64,000 nt of DNA from Akkermansiaceae bacterium (GTDB taxonomy: Bacteria > Verrucomicrobiota > Verrucomicrobiia > Verrucomicrobiales > Akkermansiaceae): contig CAJJBR010000002.1 in the NCBI GenBank assembly GCA_905182475.1, forward strand, positions 20,103 through 84,102. Direction: 5' to 3'. Position 1 is the first letter of the stretch. Each line of letters starts with the position of its first letter. The translations under genes and the position numbers were made by a program. The notes under the pieces were generated by a model. That model was not told where the DNA came from, did not search any database, and saw nothing but the letters and a program-made list of their open reading frames with translations. Below, piece after piece: positions 1-8,465 of this stretch.

Positions 1-536
1 GCGGCGTTGAGTTCCGCCTTGCGGCCTGCAAGTTCGGCTTCGAGAACGGTGGACTCCGACTGGAGATCCGCCCGCTTGAACTCGGCCTTGGCGAGAGCCT
101 TGATCCGGGTGGAAAGCGCCTCGTATTTCAGGGTCGCCTGATTGTAATTCGCTACGGCAAGCCCGATGCGTGACTGGAGTTCGAGCCACTGTGGTGACTG
201 GAACTCGTAAAGCAGAGTGCCGGGCTTCACTTCATCAAACTGATCCACGGCGAAGCGCACCTGCGAGGGAAGCAGCAGGCGGTATTCGTGCTTGGCGAGC
301 GGCTGGAGTTCAAACGATCCGGGAACGCGGAGCGTGTCGGCCACGTTGCGCCGCTCGACCTTGGCAAAAGTGATGCCGAGATTGCTGCGGACTGTCGCAG
401 GAATTTCGATGCGGTTGGTAACTGGTTCACCGCCATCTTCGGCAGCGGCTTGGTTTGCGTCTTTTCCGCTATCGCACGAGGCGTTTGCCGCGATCAGGGT
501 GGCGAGCGGGATCCATCTATAAGTTGAGAATTTCAT
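1..536 (-). CDS. RND efflux membrane-fusion (HlyD/CusB-type) lipoprotein, partial
   Basis: The coding region runs off the left edge, so only about the first 178 residues are visible. The start ATG at 536 opens a short signal peptide ending in a Cys near residue 22 (NASC), which suggests a lipoprotein. Next comes an acidic linker and a barrel/lipoyl-type segment typical of periplasmic adaptors (VPGSFELQPLAKHEYRLLLP, then FDEVKPGTLLYEFQSPQWLE), and then the first helix of the hairpin. Family knowledge: such adaptors join an inner-membrane RND pump to a TolC-type channel. The TolC-like gene lies 13 bp upstream on the same strand. The His-rich protein further upstream suggests metal export of the Czc/Cus kind. 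The pump itself would lie outside the window. Confidence 0.85.
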   Translation of the reverse strand, partial: MKFSTYRWIPLATLIAANASCDSGKDANQAAAEDGGEPVTNRIEIPATVRSNLGITFAKVERRNVADTLRVPGSFELQPLAKHEYRLLLPSQVRFAVDQFDEVKPGTLLYEFQSPQWLELQSRIGLAVANYNQATLKYEALSTRIKALAKAEFKRADLQSESTVLEAELAGRKAELNA

Positions 537-549
537 GGTAGTATAAAAA

Positions 550-1938
550 TTATTTGGTGTTTACCGCCAGTCGGTCAGGGCCGAGCAGATGGTGGATTTC
601 AGTTTGGGTGGTGCTCTCTTCAAGCCGCACTTCGATCAGGTCGAGCTTCGCTTCATGAGCGCGAACAAGGCTCTCCAACAGGACAAGACTGCCGCTTTCT
701 CCGAGTTCCAGCAGGTTGCGGGCGTCCTCGATTTGTTGGTCAACGAGCGGCACGACATTCTTATCGATGGACTGGCGGCGGGAACGAGCACCATCCAACC
801 GGGCGCGCATAGCGGCTAGGCGGCCTTTCGTTTTCTCAAGTTCAGTCTCGAATGCGGCACGGGAAACTTCCCGTTCCGCACGGGCGGCGGCGATTCCGCC
901 TTTGTTCGAGTTCAGGATGGGAATCGGGATTGCCCCTATCATCCCAACCCGCGACTGGCCTTGGTCTTCCTCAAACTGTGGCCCGAGCGTTAGATCGGGA
1001 TATTGCTTGCGGATCTCGCGCAACAAGGTCAGTTCGGCCACCTCGTATTCGCTTTGCAAGCGGATCAGGGTTGGGTTGCTTTCTTCCAACTTTGTGCGGT
1101 TTTTTCCGCTTGCTGCGGCAAGGATCGGAATAAGCTTCGCTGGAGCATTCGGAGAAATACCCAGCAGCGAGCGAATCTCCTGCTCGCCCTCATTCACCTT
1201 TCCTCGAAGCCTTGCCACATCTGCTTTACGACTCTCCTGCTCGATTTTAAAAAGGGCGGATTCAGTGCGTGGCAGCTCGCCCTCCTCAGCAAGTTTTCCG
1301 GTAGTTTCCACCACGGAATCGAGAGAGCCGACGATGCGCTCGGTCTCTTCCAACCGCAGGCGGTTCGCTGACCACTCCAACCAGGTTTTTCGCAGGTCGG
1401 CGAGGGTCTTCCATTCCTCTTCAGCGACCCTTGCGAGCTGCGAGTGCATGTCGGCCTTCGCCCGTGATTTCTCAACCTGTAGCCGCCCAGATACAGGGAT
1501 GGTCAGAGACAAGGCCGAGCTGAGAATCCATGGATTCGGCACGCCCTCGGTGATTTTAAAAACATCAAAACTCAACTCCGGATCGTCCCAGCGTCCGGCA
1601 AATTCGGCAGTGGCCTTCGCGACCCCGGCTTTCAACCGGGCAACGCGGAGATCGGGATTGTAAACCAGCGCCACGACTTCTCCCTCCGCAAGCGACAAGC
1701 CATCACCGGGATTGAACGGCACGGATCGGGGTGCGCTTGTTTCGATTCGGCGGGCGAAGTCTTTCACCTGCTCATCGGTGGGGCTGCGGCCAAGCCAGCT
1801 CTCGGAGTGGCCGGAAGGGTTCAGCGGTGATGGCTGATAGACCTGGCAACTCGTGAGAACGGCAACAGGTAGAAGTGCGCACCTCTGGAGGAGGAGAGCT
1901 ATAGTTCGGGGTATAGAAAGGGTAGATGGAAATTTCAT
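550..1938 (-). CDS. TolC-family outer-membrane efflux lipoprotein (CzcC/CusC-like)
   Basis: The protein has 462 residues. I chose the ATG at 1938 because it gives a signal peptide with a lipobox (VLTSC); an upstream in-frame start at 2001 would only add an unlikely leader. The body is almost wholly helical with two long coiled-coil repeats, as in TolC outer-membrane factors. Segments such as LAEGEVVALVYNPDLRVARL, near the mature N-terminus, and PIPILNSNKGGIAAARAERE, in the second repeat, are typical of the family. Length agrees with CzcC/CusC-type channels. It is probably co-transcribed with the adaptor gene that starts 13 bp downstream and with the His-rich gene upstream. Metal specificity is inferred from context only. 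Confidence 0.88.
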   Translation of the reverse strand: MKFPSTLSIPRTIALLLQRCALLPVAVLTSCQVYQPSPLNPSGHSESWLGRSPTDEQVKDFARRIETSAPRSVPFNPGDGLSLAEGEVVALVYNPDLRVARLKAGVAKATAEFAGRWDDPELSFDVFKITEGVPNPWILSSALSLTIPVSGRLQVEKSRAKADMHSQLARVAEEEWKTLADLRKTWLEWSANRLRLEETERIVGSLDSVVETTGKLAEEGELPRTESALFKIEQESRKADVARLRGKVNEGEQEIRSLLGISPNAPAKLIPILAAASGKNRTKLEESNPTLIRLQSEYEVAELTLLREIRKQYPDLTLGPQFEEDQGQSRVGMIGAIPIPILNSNKGGIAAARAEREVSRAAFETELEKTKGRLAAMRARLDGARSRRQSIDKNVVPLVDQQIEDARNLLELGESGSLVLLESLVRAHEAKLDLIEVRLEESTTQTEIHHLLGPDRLAVNTK

Positions 1939-2139
1939 GATCGGATCAAGGTGGGACGACCTGATTTCGGTCGCCCAAGGAACGGGGCACCGCGATGTCA
2001 CGGATAACGGACATGCTACGGCGTTGTGGAACAGCGGTGCTGACGGGTGTTCGCGGCAAGCCCAGCAATCGGACTACGAGGAACCGGAACGGACTACGTG
2101 CCTAAAAATCAAGGCAGTCCACCCGTCAAAAACCGAGCC

Positions 2140-2484
2140 TCAACCCAACTGGGGAGGCTTGATCAGAGCAAAGCAAGGCCCGTCCGGGAATTGGTCGGAA
2201 GCGGGTAGGAGATTGGCGAGGCTTTTCGCAGAAATGGTCTGAGCGGTCGGAAATTCAGGGGCGACGAATGGTGAGTCCGCTCCCAACGAAACCACATGCG
2301 AGTGACTGTGCTCTTCACCATCGCGGGAATCTTCATCAGGCGACGGAGCTTCGTCCTCATGAGGGTGATGGTCATGACCTGTGCTCACCTCATGGGAATG
2401 CTCGACTTCCACAACCACGGCCGATCCCAGAACGGTTCCGAACGAAACCGCGATGATCAGGAGAGCTTGGAGGAAAACGCGCAT
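2140..2484 (-). CDS. Small exported histidine-rich protein of the metal-efflux locus
   Basis: The protein has 114 residues. An N-terminal hydrophobic signal segment (MRVFLQALLIIAVSFGTVLG) is followed by a His/Asp/Glu-rich stretch with clusters such as HSHEVSTGHDHHPHEDE and EEHSHSHV. The C-terminal third looks unstructured and carries no domain I recognise. Such His-rich exported proteins often sit at the head of Czc- or cation-diffusion-type loci and are thought to bind or buffer divalent metals outside the cytoplasm. It is the first gene of a minus-strand run leading into the TolC and adaptor genes, about 200 bp ahead of the TolC start. The metal-binding role is inferred from composition and neighbours. 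Confidence 0.7.
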   Translation of the reverse strand: MRVFLQALLIIAVSFGTVLGSAVVVEVEHSHEVSTGHDHHPHEDEAPSPDEDSRDGEEHSHSHVVSLGADSPFVAPEFPTAQTISAKSLANLLPASDQFPDGPCFALIKPPQLG

Positions 2485-2996
2485 GGCCTAACTGATGCCA
2501 TGTTGGGAAGAAAATTCCTACCAACTTGGACCACGCCGTGAAGCTATGGCGTTCGATCTAGGGGTCAAGTGATTTCTGATTCGTGTCTTTCGGTCACCAG
2601 ACATAGTAGTCCTCCCAACCAGACAGCTTTCGCTGCCCGCTCACGGGCACGAGGAATTGCGCGGAACTCAAGCACCCACGCACGAGATTTCCTCTACCAG
2701 ATTGCAGCGCTTGCTGTGGATTCGATAGCGACAAAAGTTGCCACCTGATCAGAACGAACAGGAATCATGAAAACATCCCCTAAAGAAGTGGTGAAACTCA
2801 ACAGCCGTCTGAGAGCGGCCATGTCACAATTTCCAGCGCCGCCGGTTCCCTCACATTTTCAGCGAGGTTCATGCTCGTCGTAGCGATGAACCCATGCCCC
2901 CGATCACCCGATACAACACATAGTTTTTCTTTTTTGGATCTCCTGCAAGCGAATCCCTGCTCTTATGGGTTCGCTCCCCGTAGGCAGCGAAAATTA
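2485..2996. other. Intergenic region with no recognisable gene
   Basis: About 500 bp lie between the His-rich gene, which is transcribed leftward, and the XRE remnant. The region should hold the promoter of the metal-efflux operon. I see a 6-bp hairpin near 2633-2648 (TGCCCG, four-base loop, CGGGCA) and a 38-codon plus-strand frame from the ATG at 2767 to a TAG at 2881. That frame has no family resemblance I can name, so I do not call it a gene. Confidence 0.4.
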
Positions 2997-3165
2997 ATCC
3001 GGGCAGCTAGAAGTGTCGTTGTGGATCAAGGGATTGCGGCTACTAGCTGAGGCTTGCAAGTTCCGCCCACAAGCCCCGAAAGATCGCCGAACGTGGCGAC
3101 CCTTCAACACGTGGCGAAGGCATTGAAATTACAGGCATCCGATTTGCTGAATGAAGCTGGCTATA
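2997..3165 (+). pseudogene. Remnant of an XRE-family (HTH_3) regulator
   Basis: One plus-strand frame reads [17 protein letters not shown], then a TGA at 3048-3050, then GLQVPPTSPERSPNVATLQ and HVAKALKLQASDLLNEAGY. The second half closely resembles the last two helices of Cro/C1-type domains (pattern R-x-P-x-x-x-T-L-x-x-I-A-K-A-L-x-L-x-x-x-x-L). The first part resembles helix 1. The recognition-helix region between them is shortened and interrupted by a stop. I read this as a decayed regulator. It lies just beyond the 3' end of the integrase gene, as expected for leftover element regulatory genes. Confidence 0.5.
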
Positions 3166-3190
3166 GAGCTTCACTGCGCTGCCGAATCAC

Positions 3191-4933
3191 TCACTTCCTC
3201 TTGATGCGTCTAGCGCCGGGGAATTTCACACCGGGAAACTTGATCTTGTCGATTTCAGTTTTGAGCATGGGCAGCTCATCCAACCTGCTCCCGTAATGTT
3301 CCGATGCGTCGGGTTGTGACCATCCTCCGAGCCTCTTGCGGGTTGAATCGCTCAAACCTGCGGAACGAGCCGCCGTCGCCCATGAATGCCGCAGGCTATG
3401 AATGCCCCGCCCCCCGCTTGCTCCGTCGGAAGGGGAAGCGCCTAGGGTTGCCTTTACCAATCGTCCCCACCATTTGCAGACACCGTCCGCCATACTGCCG
3501 TTGCGGTTGCGGGAAAGGCCGGGAAATAGATAGCCCTTTGGGTCTGCCTTCCTGCGTTCCTCGACAAAATCCAAGAAGCCCATGTCAATCAGCCGTTGAT
3601 GCAAGGGAACAAGCCTCGCACTGGATTCCGTCTTAAGGCGGCGCTCATCCGTTTCGCGGAGGTTGAGGAATGAAATCCCCGCTTCCTCACCCATGTCGGC
3701 AACATGCGCCCCTGCCACTTCGTTCGCACGCGTGCCATGGAACGCGCAAAGCAATGGCACCCAGAACCGGGCAGGCTGCTTGCCTTTCCGTTGCCTGAGG
3801 AAATCAGGCGATGAGAAAATCCGCGTCATTTCCTCCGAGGTGAGAGTTTGCCGCTCCCTCCGCACCAGCTTGGGCAGGCGCTCGCGAATCAGGCGTCCTT
3901 TCATCGGGTTTGCCGCAATCCATCCGAGATCGGTCGCATGGCTGAACATGGCAGACACCCCGGTAAAGTAATCGTCTACGGTCTTGGAATGGATGAGGCG
4001 CTTTGCAGCCAGCTTGCCCTCCCGCTCCGCCGCAACCACCAAGGAAACCCCTTTGTATCGCTTGAGCGCATTGCTCGGCAGAGTCGGCAGGAAATCCACC
4101 AGCCGGGTCGCATCCTCGCGTGTGATTGAGGCGAGCGCCTTACCCTTGCCGAAAAAATCGGCCATAGTTCGGCAGCGCATCTTGACCTTGGAAATCATGG
4201 AACGCGCAAGCTGCCCCTTTTCCACACGGCTCTCGCTGTGGGCGAGATATTCGCGGCACAGATCGGCAACGGTCTTCGATGCCATTGCCAGCGCTGGCGT
4301 GTCCGCATGGACACCCGAAAACAAGGGATCGAAGCTTGCGAACCGCTCTCCTATCAGGGCGCTTTCAGTCCGCATCGCGGCCTCGACTGCGGCACGCTGC
4401 ATCTTAACCGCCAAATTACGCAGCGAGGCGTTGTCGGCATCCTCAGTAGAAATCCCGTCGGCTTCCAGTGCCTTGCGGATCTCAACCAGCCAGTTGCAAT
4501 TCTGATTAGTTAATTCACCATCAATCTCGGCCAAATCATCCCGGATATTCCAAAGAAGTTCCTTGCGAGTTTCAGGGTCATTTTCCCGCCGCGTCTCCAT
4601 TGCCGCTGGTTCTTTGGAAATGAAGAAACGCATCACGAAATCTTTGCGCTCCAATTCGGAAATTTCTAAAAACCGCCTTTTCCCGTCAGATTTGCACGAA
4701 CGTGCATTTTTTTGTGGCACCCTGAGTTCTCGGCGTTTGCTTTGAAATTCCTCATCAACCTGCAAAGCAACCGTAATGGCTAGGCTTTGAGCCTTGGCAA
4801 GGTCGGAGGTTCCGAGCGCACGCTTGATGTCCTTGGCCTTGCCGTAGCAACCAGCCCGAACTAGATCCAATGGGATGCGCTTTCGGTAGTAGTATCGGCC
4901 ATCCCTTTTCAGGATGTGGGGGTGTTTAGACAT
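3191..4933 (-). CDS. Tyrosine recombinase/phage-type integrase (DUF6538-like N-terminus)
   Basis: The protein has 580 residues from the ATG at 4933 (MSKHPHILKRDGRYYYRKR). In-frame ATGs at 4972 and 4990 are possible but lead into the tRNA. The N-terminus matches the arm-type domain of integrases in which a YYYRKRIP-like motif precedes the core-binding domain. The catalytic set is visible: Arg in FHGTRANEVAGAHV, the H-x-x-R box in GIHSLRHSWATAAR, and the nucleophile Tyr in DASEHYGS near the C-terminus. The gene starts about 100 bp from the 3' end of tRNA-Ser(UGA) and reads away from it, the usual layout for an element integrated at a tRNA 3' end. The gene looks intact. Confidence 0.9.
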   Translation of the reverse strand: MSKHPHILKRDGRYYYRKRIPLDLVRAGCYGKAKDIKRALGTSDLAKAQSLAITVALQVDEEFQSKRRELRVPQKNARSCKSDGKRRFLEISELERKDFVMRFFISKEPAAMETRRENDPETRKELLWNIRDDLAEIDGELTNQNCNWLVEIRKALEADGISTEDADNASLRNLAVKMQRAAVEAAMRTESALIGERFASFDPLFSGVHADTPALAMASKTVADLCREYLAHSESRVEKGQLARSMISKVKMRCRTMADFFGKGKALASITREDATRLVDFLPTLPSNALKRYKGVSLVVAAEREGKLAAKRLIHSKTVDDYFTGVSAMFSHATDLGWIAANPMKGRLIRERLPKLVRRERQTLTSEEMTRIFSSPDFLRQRKGKQPARFWVPLLCAFHGTRANEVAGAHVADMGEEAGISFLNLRETDERRLKTESSARLVPLHQRLIDMGFLDFVEERRKADPKGYLFPGLSRNRNGSMADGVCKWWGRLVKATLGASPSDGASGGRGIHSLRHSWATAARSAGLSDSTRKRLGGWSQPDASEHYGSRLDELPMLKTEIDKIKFPGVKFPGARRIKRK

Positions 4934-5035
4934 GGGGTCAGATGGGGATTGTGTCCCATCGTTGTGTCCCATTTTCGCCTTCCTCTTCATTGATAGAGAA
5001 GGTTTTGCCCTATTTCCAACGCTTTGGCAAGCGGA

Positions 5036-5125
5036 TGGCGGAGGGGGTGGGATTCGAACCCACGGAACCCTTGCAGGCTCTCTAGTTTTCAAGACTAGCG
5101 CAATCGACCACTCTACCACCCCTCC
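5036..5125 (-). tRNA. tRNA-Ser (anticodon UGA)
   Basis: Read on the minus strand, the gene begins GGAGGGG at 5125 and ends with a matching acceptor strand, discriminator G and an encoded CCA at 5036-5038. The T arm is GTGGGTTCGAATCCCAC. The anticodon arm is a CTAGT/ACTAG stem with loop CTTGAAA, giving anticodon TGA. A long variable arm lies between the anticodon and T arms, and the 90-nt length fits a class II serine tRNA. Its 3' end faces the integrase gene, so it is the likely attachment site. Confidence 0.95.
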
Positions 5126-5250
5126 GTTGGGATGTTTCGCGTGGAAGCGGGGGTTGATATGCACCCGAATCCAGCACGGTTCAAGTAAATTTGGAACGCA
5201 ATGGGAGCGCAGCGGACATGGAGGAACAAACGAATCAAACCTTTCCTCAA

Positions 5251-5303
5251 ACTTTAGTCCGCATGACACATGGGCTGAGGGGCGGACTAAAGTCCGCGTT
5301 CCG
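5251..5303. repeat. Palindromic dispersed repeat, family A, copy 1
   Basis: Two inverted arms, ACTTTAGTCCGC (5251-5262) and GCGGACTAAAGT (5282-5293), are followed by CCGCGTTCCG. The same unit occurs at 27094-27159 and as a half copy at 38281-38306. Read on the minus strand it begins four bases after the stop codon of the aldo/keto reductase gene. It could form a hairpin at the 3' end of that transcript. Confidence 0.8.
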
Positions 5304-5307
5304 TTTG

Positions 5308-6426
5308 CTACCAGTCGGTGCCGAGGTTGTTTTTCTCGGCTAGCTCCAAGAGTTCCGGGCGCATGGGCCATTCGTCGCAGCGCTCGCTGGTGGCGTGGCG
5401 GTTACTGGCACCTTTGAGTTGCATGCAGCCGGTGTTGTCGCCGATCTGGCGGATGGCTTCGATTTCCTCGGGGGCGAGGCGGACGTCGGTCATTTTTCCG
5501 AAGTCCTTGATCTTGTCTTCGATGAGTCGTGCACCTTCGCCGGCTTCTTGGATGAAGGTGGGGACGACGCAATCGACCGGGCTCTGGCTGAGGTTCCAGA
5601 TGCAGGCAAACTCGAGGAGGCTGAGGTTATATTTCTCAGCGATAGGGCGCATTTTATCGACCTTTTCCATGCCTTTTCCGACCCATCCTTCCGGGCGGTA
5701 AGTGCGGTGATCGCCGGGTTTGAAAACGTGGTCGGGGCCGCCGAGGTCATCGTGGAAGACGCCGCCGTAATCGACGACTCGGGTGAGGACTTTGATGCCT
5801 TTTTTCTCGCAAGCGGGGAGTAGGAGGTTGGATGGCCACGGCTCAAGCGGATTGAGGATGAGCATGGTCCAGTCGATGACGTCGCCGAATTTTCCGAAAA
5901 AATCGAGCAGGTCGAGGGTGAAGCCGTTGGCAGGGCCGGGAGCCATGCCGAGCTGTTTGGTGAGGCCGGTTTCCTTGGCACGTGCCATGGCTTTCCAGAC
6001 GGCATCCGAAGTGTAGCCGTGGACGTCGGGATTGTGCAGCATGAGGAGATCGAAGTGATCGGTGCCGCAGCGTTCGAGGGAAGCTTTTGTAGCACGCAGG
6101 ACAAATTCCTCGTAGCCATCCGGGCCGCGGAGTTCGGGGTCGGTGAAACGTGGGTAGCCCTGGCTGCCTTTGCGTTCGCCGTCATAAAAATCGTGGCCGA
6201 TCATGCCGACGAGGGCGTATTCCTCGCGGGGAATGCCTTTGAGGGCTTTTCCGAGCACTTCATCGGCCTTGCCGTTTCCGTATACGTCGGAGGTGACGAA
6301 GGTGCGGATGCCGGATTCGAAGGCGGTTTTGATGCAGCCGAGGAAGCGTTCTTCCGAGAGAGTTTCGCCGAAGTGCATGAAGCGGCCGCCGCTCCAAGTT
6401 CCGTATGCTGTGTTGGTGATTTCCAT
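5308..6426 (-). CDS. Aldo/keto reductase-family protein
   Basis: The protein has 372 residues from the ATG at 6426 (MEITNTAYGTWSGGRFMHFG). It has the (beta/alpha)8 AKR pattern: an opening GTWSGG segment, the Asp/Tyr pair in FVTSDVYGNGKADEVLGKAL, and the active-site His in DLLMLHNPD. The strand that usually carries the catalytic Lys reads YALVGMIGHDFY, so that Lys appears to be missing, and activity or chemistry may differ from standard AKRs. It lies 119 bp downstream of an APH-fold kinase on the same strand, and the two may form a sugar- or polyol-related pair. The substrate cannot be told. A family A repeat follows the stop codon. Confidence 0.8.
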   Translation of the reverse strand: MEITNTAYGTWSGGRFMHFGETLSEERFLGCIKTAFESGIRTFVTSDVYGNGKADEVLGKALKGIPREEYALVGMIGHDFYDGERKGSQGYPRFTDPELRGPDGYEEFVLRATKASLERCGTDHFDLLMLHNPDVHGYTSDAVWKAMARAKETGLTKQLGMAPGPANGFTLDLLDFFGKFGDVIDWTMLILNPLEPWPSNLLLPACEKKGIKVLTRVVDYGGVFHDDLGGPDHVFKPGDHRTYRPEGWVGKGMEKVDKMRPIAEKYNLSLLEFACIWNLSQSPVDCVVPTFIQEAGEGARLIEDKIKDFGKMTDVRLAPEEIEAIRQIGDNTGCMQLKGASNRHATSERCDEWPMRPELLELAEKNNLGTDW

Positions 6427-6545
6427 GATATTGGTTACGTGTTGTTTCCGAGGAAACCTTCCACCCCGGAGGGGGTTTTCCGCAAGGAGGAATGGCTCGC
6501 ACGGCAGATTACGCAGGAAAAACAGCAACGACCGCGCAACCGGCC

Positions 6546-7562
6546 CTACATTGATTTCAGCAGATGGAGCTGATTGCGGGCGCGGTCGAGATTGTGGCCG
6601 GGATAGTTGATACGGAAATAGGCGTCGCCGTTCAGGTAATCCGTGAGGAAACGGATTGCCAACTCGAGGGTGATGACTTTCACGGAATCCGGCAGCAGGG
6701 CCTTTTCCTCCGGCGTGAGGAACTTTGCAGCGGTGGACAAGTAGCCCGCTTCCAAGGCTTTCGCCAGCTCGCTATCCAGACGGATTTTTGTGAGATCGGT
6801 CTCGTTTTCATCCGCAGTGGATGCGGCAGAGCGGATGAGATCGCCGTAGTCGAAGAGGGCGAGGCCGGGCATGACCGTGTCGAGGTCGATGACGATAGGG
6901 GGCTTGGATTCGTCTGCGGGGAAAAGGATGTTTGAGATCTTCGTGTCGTTGTGGGTGATGCGGGTGGGCAGTCCGGCATCGAGCAGGCGCGAAGTGAGCT
7001 CTTTTTGTGAAACGATGAATTCGCAATCCTCCCGGCAACTGGCGAGGCGGTCGTGGGAGTCCTTGTCCACAGCGGCTTCAAACTTGGCGAAGTAGACCGG
7101 AGTGTTGTGGAAATCCCGGATCGTCTCGTGCATGGAGGATGGATCGAGATCGGAAAGTTTTTCCTGAAAGCGCCCAAAAGCAGCTGCGGAGCGGAAGGCG
7201 AGATCAAGCGAGTCGATTTTATTAAAAGACTCGGTGTCCTCGAGGTAAGGGTAGCAGCGCCAGATTGTGTGGTTCGGAAGCGTCAGCCAACTGCGCTCCT
7301 CATGGATGGGGATCAGGCGGAGTTGCTCGGTGCCGGGATCCATCGCGCCGATGTGGGCGGTGACATGGAAGATGTTTTCCATGACCTTCTCCGGCTCGGG
7401 GAAAACCTTGGAGTTGATCGACTGGAGAATGTAGCGCTTCTCGGAGGATCCGCTTTTGCAAGTGATCGCGTAGGTGGTGTTGATGAGGCCGGAGGTGATT
7501 TCCTCGTGGTGGACGACGGGGCCGGGCAAGATGAAGCGGGCAGCGATTTCGGAAATGGTCAT
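6546..7562 (-). CDS. APH-fold sugar kinase, N-acetylhexosamine kinase (NahK)-like
   Basis: The protein has 338 residues. The N-lobe segment ITSGLINTTYAI is followed by LQSINSKVFPEPEKVMENI, which resembles NahK-type phosphotransferases (LQxINxxVFxxPExxMxNI). The Brenner-type catalytic box is ITHNDTKISNILF, with Asp as base and Asn as metal ligand. The second metal-binding Asp is in IDLDTVMPGLALFDYGDLIR. Family knowledge: NahK phosphorylates GlcNAc or GalNAc at C1 and belongs to the aminoglycoside-phosphotransferase fold. The precise substrate here is inferred. An aldo/keto reductase gene follows on the same strand. The ATG at 7562 faces the divergent metallophosphoesterase gene across about 50 bp, which should hold both promoters. 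Confidence 0.75.
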   Translation of the reverse strand: MTISEIAARFILPGPVVHHEEITSGLINTTYAITCKSGSSEKRYILQSINSKVFPEPEKVMENIFHVTAHIGAMDPGTEQLRLIPIHEERSWLTLPNHTIWRCYPYLEDTESFNKIDSLDLAFRSAAAFGRFQEKLSDLDPSSMHETIRDFHNTPVYFAKFEAAVDKDSHDRLASCREDCEFIVSQKELTSRLLDAGLPTRITHNDTKISNILFPADESKPPIVIDLDTVMPGLALFDYGDLIRSAASTADENETDLTKIRLDSELAKALEAGYLSTAAKFLTPEEKALLPDSVKVITLELAIRFLTDYLNGDAYFRINYPGHNLDRARNQLHLLKSM

Positions 7563-7615
7563 GTTCGGGAAAGGAGAATGAGGCGTTGAGTGCTGAGCAG
7601 GGCGCGAGTATGCAC

Positions 7616-8465
7616 ATGGGAAAGATGAAGAAAAAACTTTTCACCCGCCGAAGAATTCTGCGTATCGGGGTGTATGGCGGAGGTGCGGCGACCCTTGGTT
7701 ATACTGCACTGGTGGAGCCCTTCTGGCTGGAGCTGGTAGAGAGGAAACTGCCGGTCGCGAATCTGCCAGGATCACTTTAAAGGAAAGACGCTGGTTCAAA
7801 TTAGTGACATCCACGCCTCGTCCCGTGTTTCGACGGACTATTTGGTCGAGAGCCTGCAACGGGTGGCTGCTTTGAAACCGGACATCATCGTCTATACAGG
7901 GGATTTTATCACGCTCGATAAAGGAACGGAAACCAGCATGGCAGAAGTGTTTCCACATTTACCGAAGGGGAAACTCGGGACTACTGCGATTTTGGGGAAC
8001 CACGACTACGGTAAAAATTGGGCGGAAGAGAGTTGGGCGCAGAAGGTGATTGCCGCTCTGGATATGGTCGGGATCCCGGTCTTGAGAAACGAGGTAAGCG
8101 ACATCGGTGGCTTACAGGTTCTTGGCCTGGATGACTCATGGGCGGAGAAGATCGATCTCGAGAAAGGGCTTGCGGGATTGGATAGGAAAAAGGCAGCGCT
8201 GGTTTTAAGCCACAATCCCGACACGGTGGATCAGGGTGATTGGAGCGCATACCAAGGATGGATTCTCGCCGGGCATACGCACGGAGGCCAGTGCAAGCCA
8301 CCTTTTCTAGCACCACCCTTACTTCCCGTGATCAACAAACGCTATTCCGCAGGACATATTCCGCTCACAGGCGGGCGTGACCTCTACATCAACCGCGCAC
8401 TGGGCTACCTCCACCAGGTGCGCTTCAACGTCAGGCCGGAGGTCACCGTTTTCACACTCTGTTAG
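7616..8465 (+). pseudogene. Metallophosphoesterase (calcineurin-like, YkuE-type) with one frameshift
   Basis: The first part starts at the ATG at 7616 (or 7625) with a twin-arginine-like leader (FTRRRILRIG) and ends at a TAA at 7778-7780 after KLPVANLPGSL. If one G at 7769-7770 is removed the frame continues as LPDHFKGKTLVQISDIHAS and runs to 8465. The restored protein has all metallophosphatase motifs: SDIHAS, YTGDF, GNHDYG, SHNPD and GHTHGG. Membrane- or Tat-anchored enzymes of this type include YkuE. The single clean lesion could be a recent mutation, a programmed shift or an assembly error. The stop overlaps the convergent PIN-TRAM gene by 4 bp. Confidence 0.8.

Noticed and set aside
716..1663. 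315-residue plus-strand frame opposite the TolC-type gene
   Set aside because: It is a Ser/Arg-rich antisense shadow of a clear efflux gene and has no domain.
5126..5371. Open frame extending the integrase through the tRNA to 726 residues
   Set aside because: The extra 146 residues are translation of tRNA-Ser and a repeat; the integrase family begins at the MSKHPH start.
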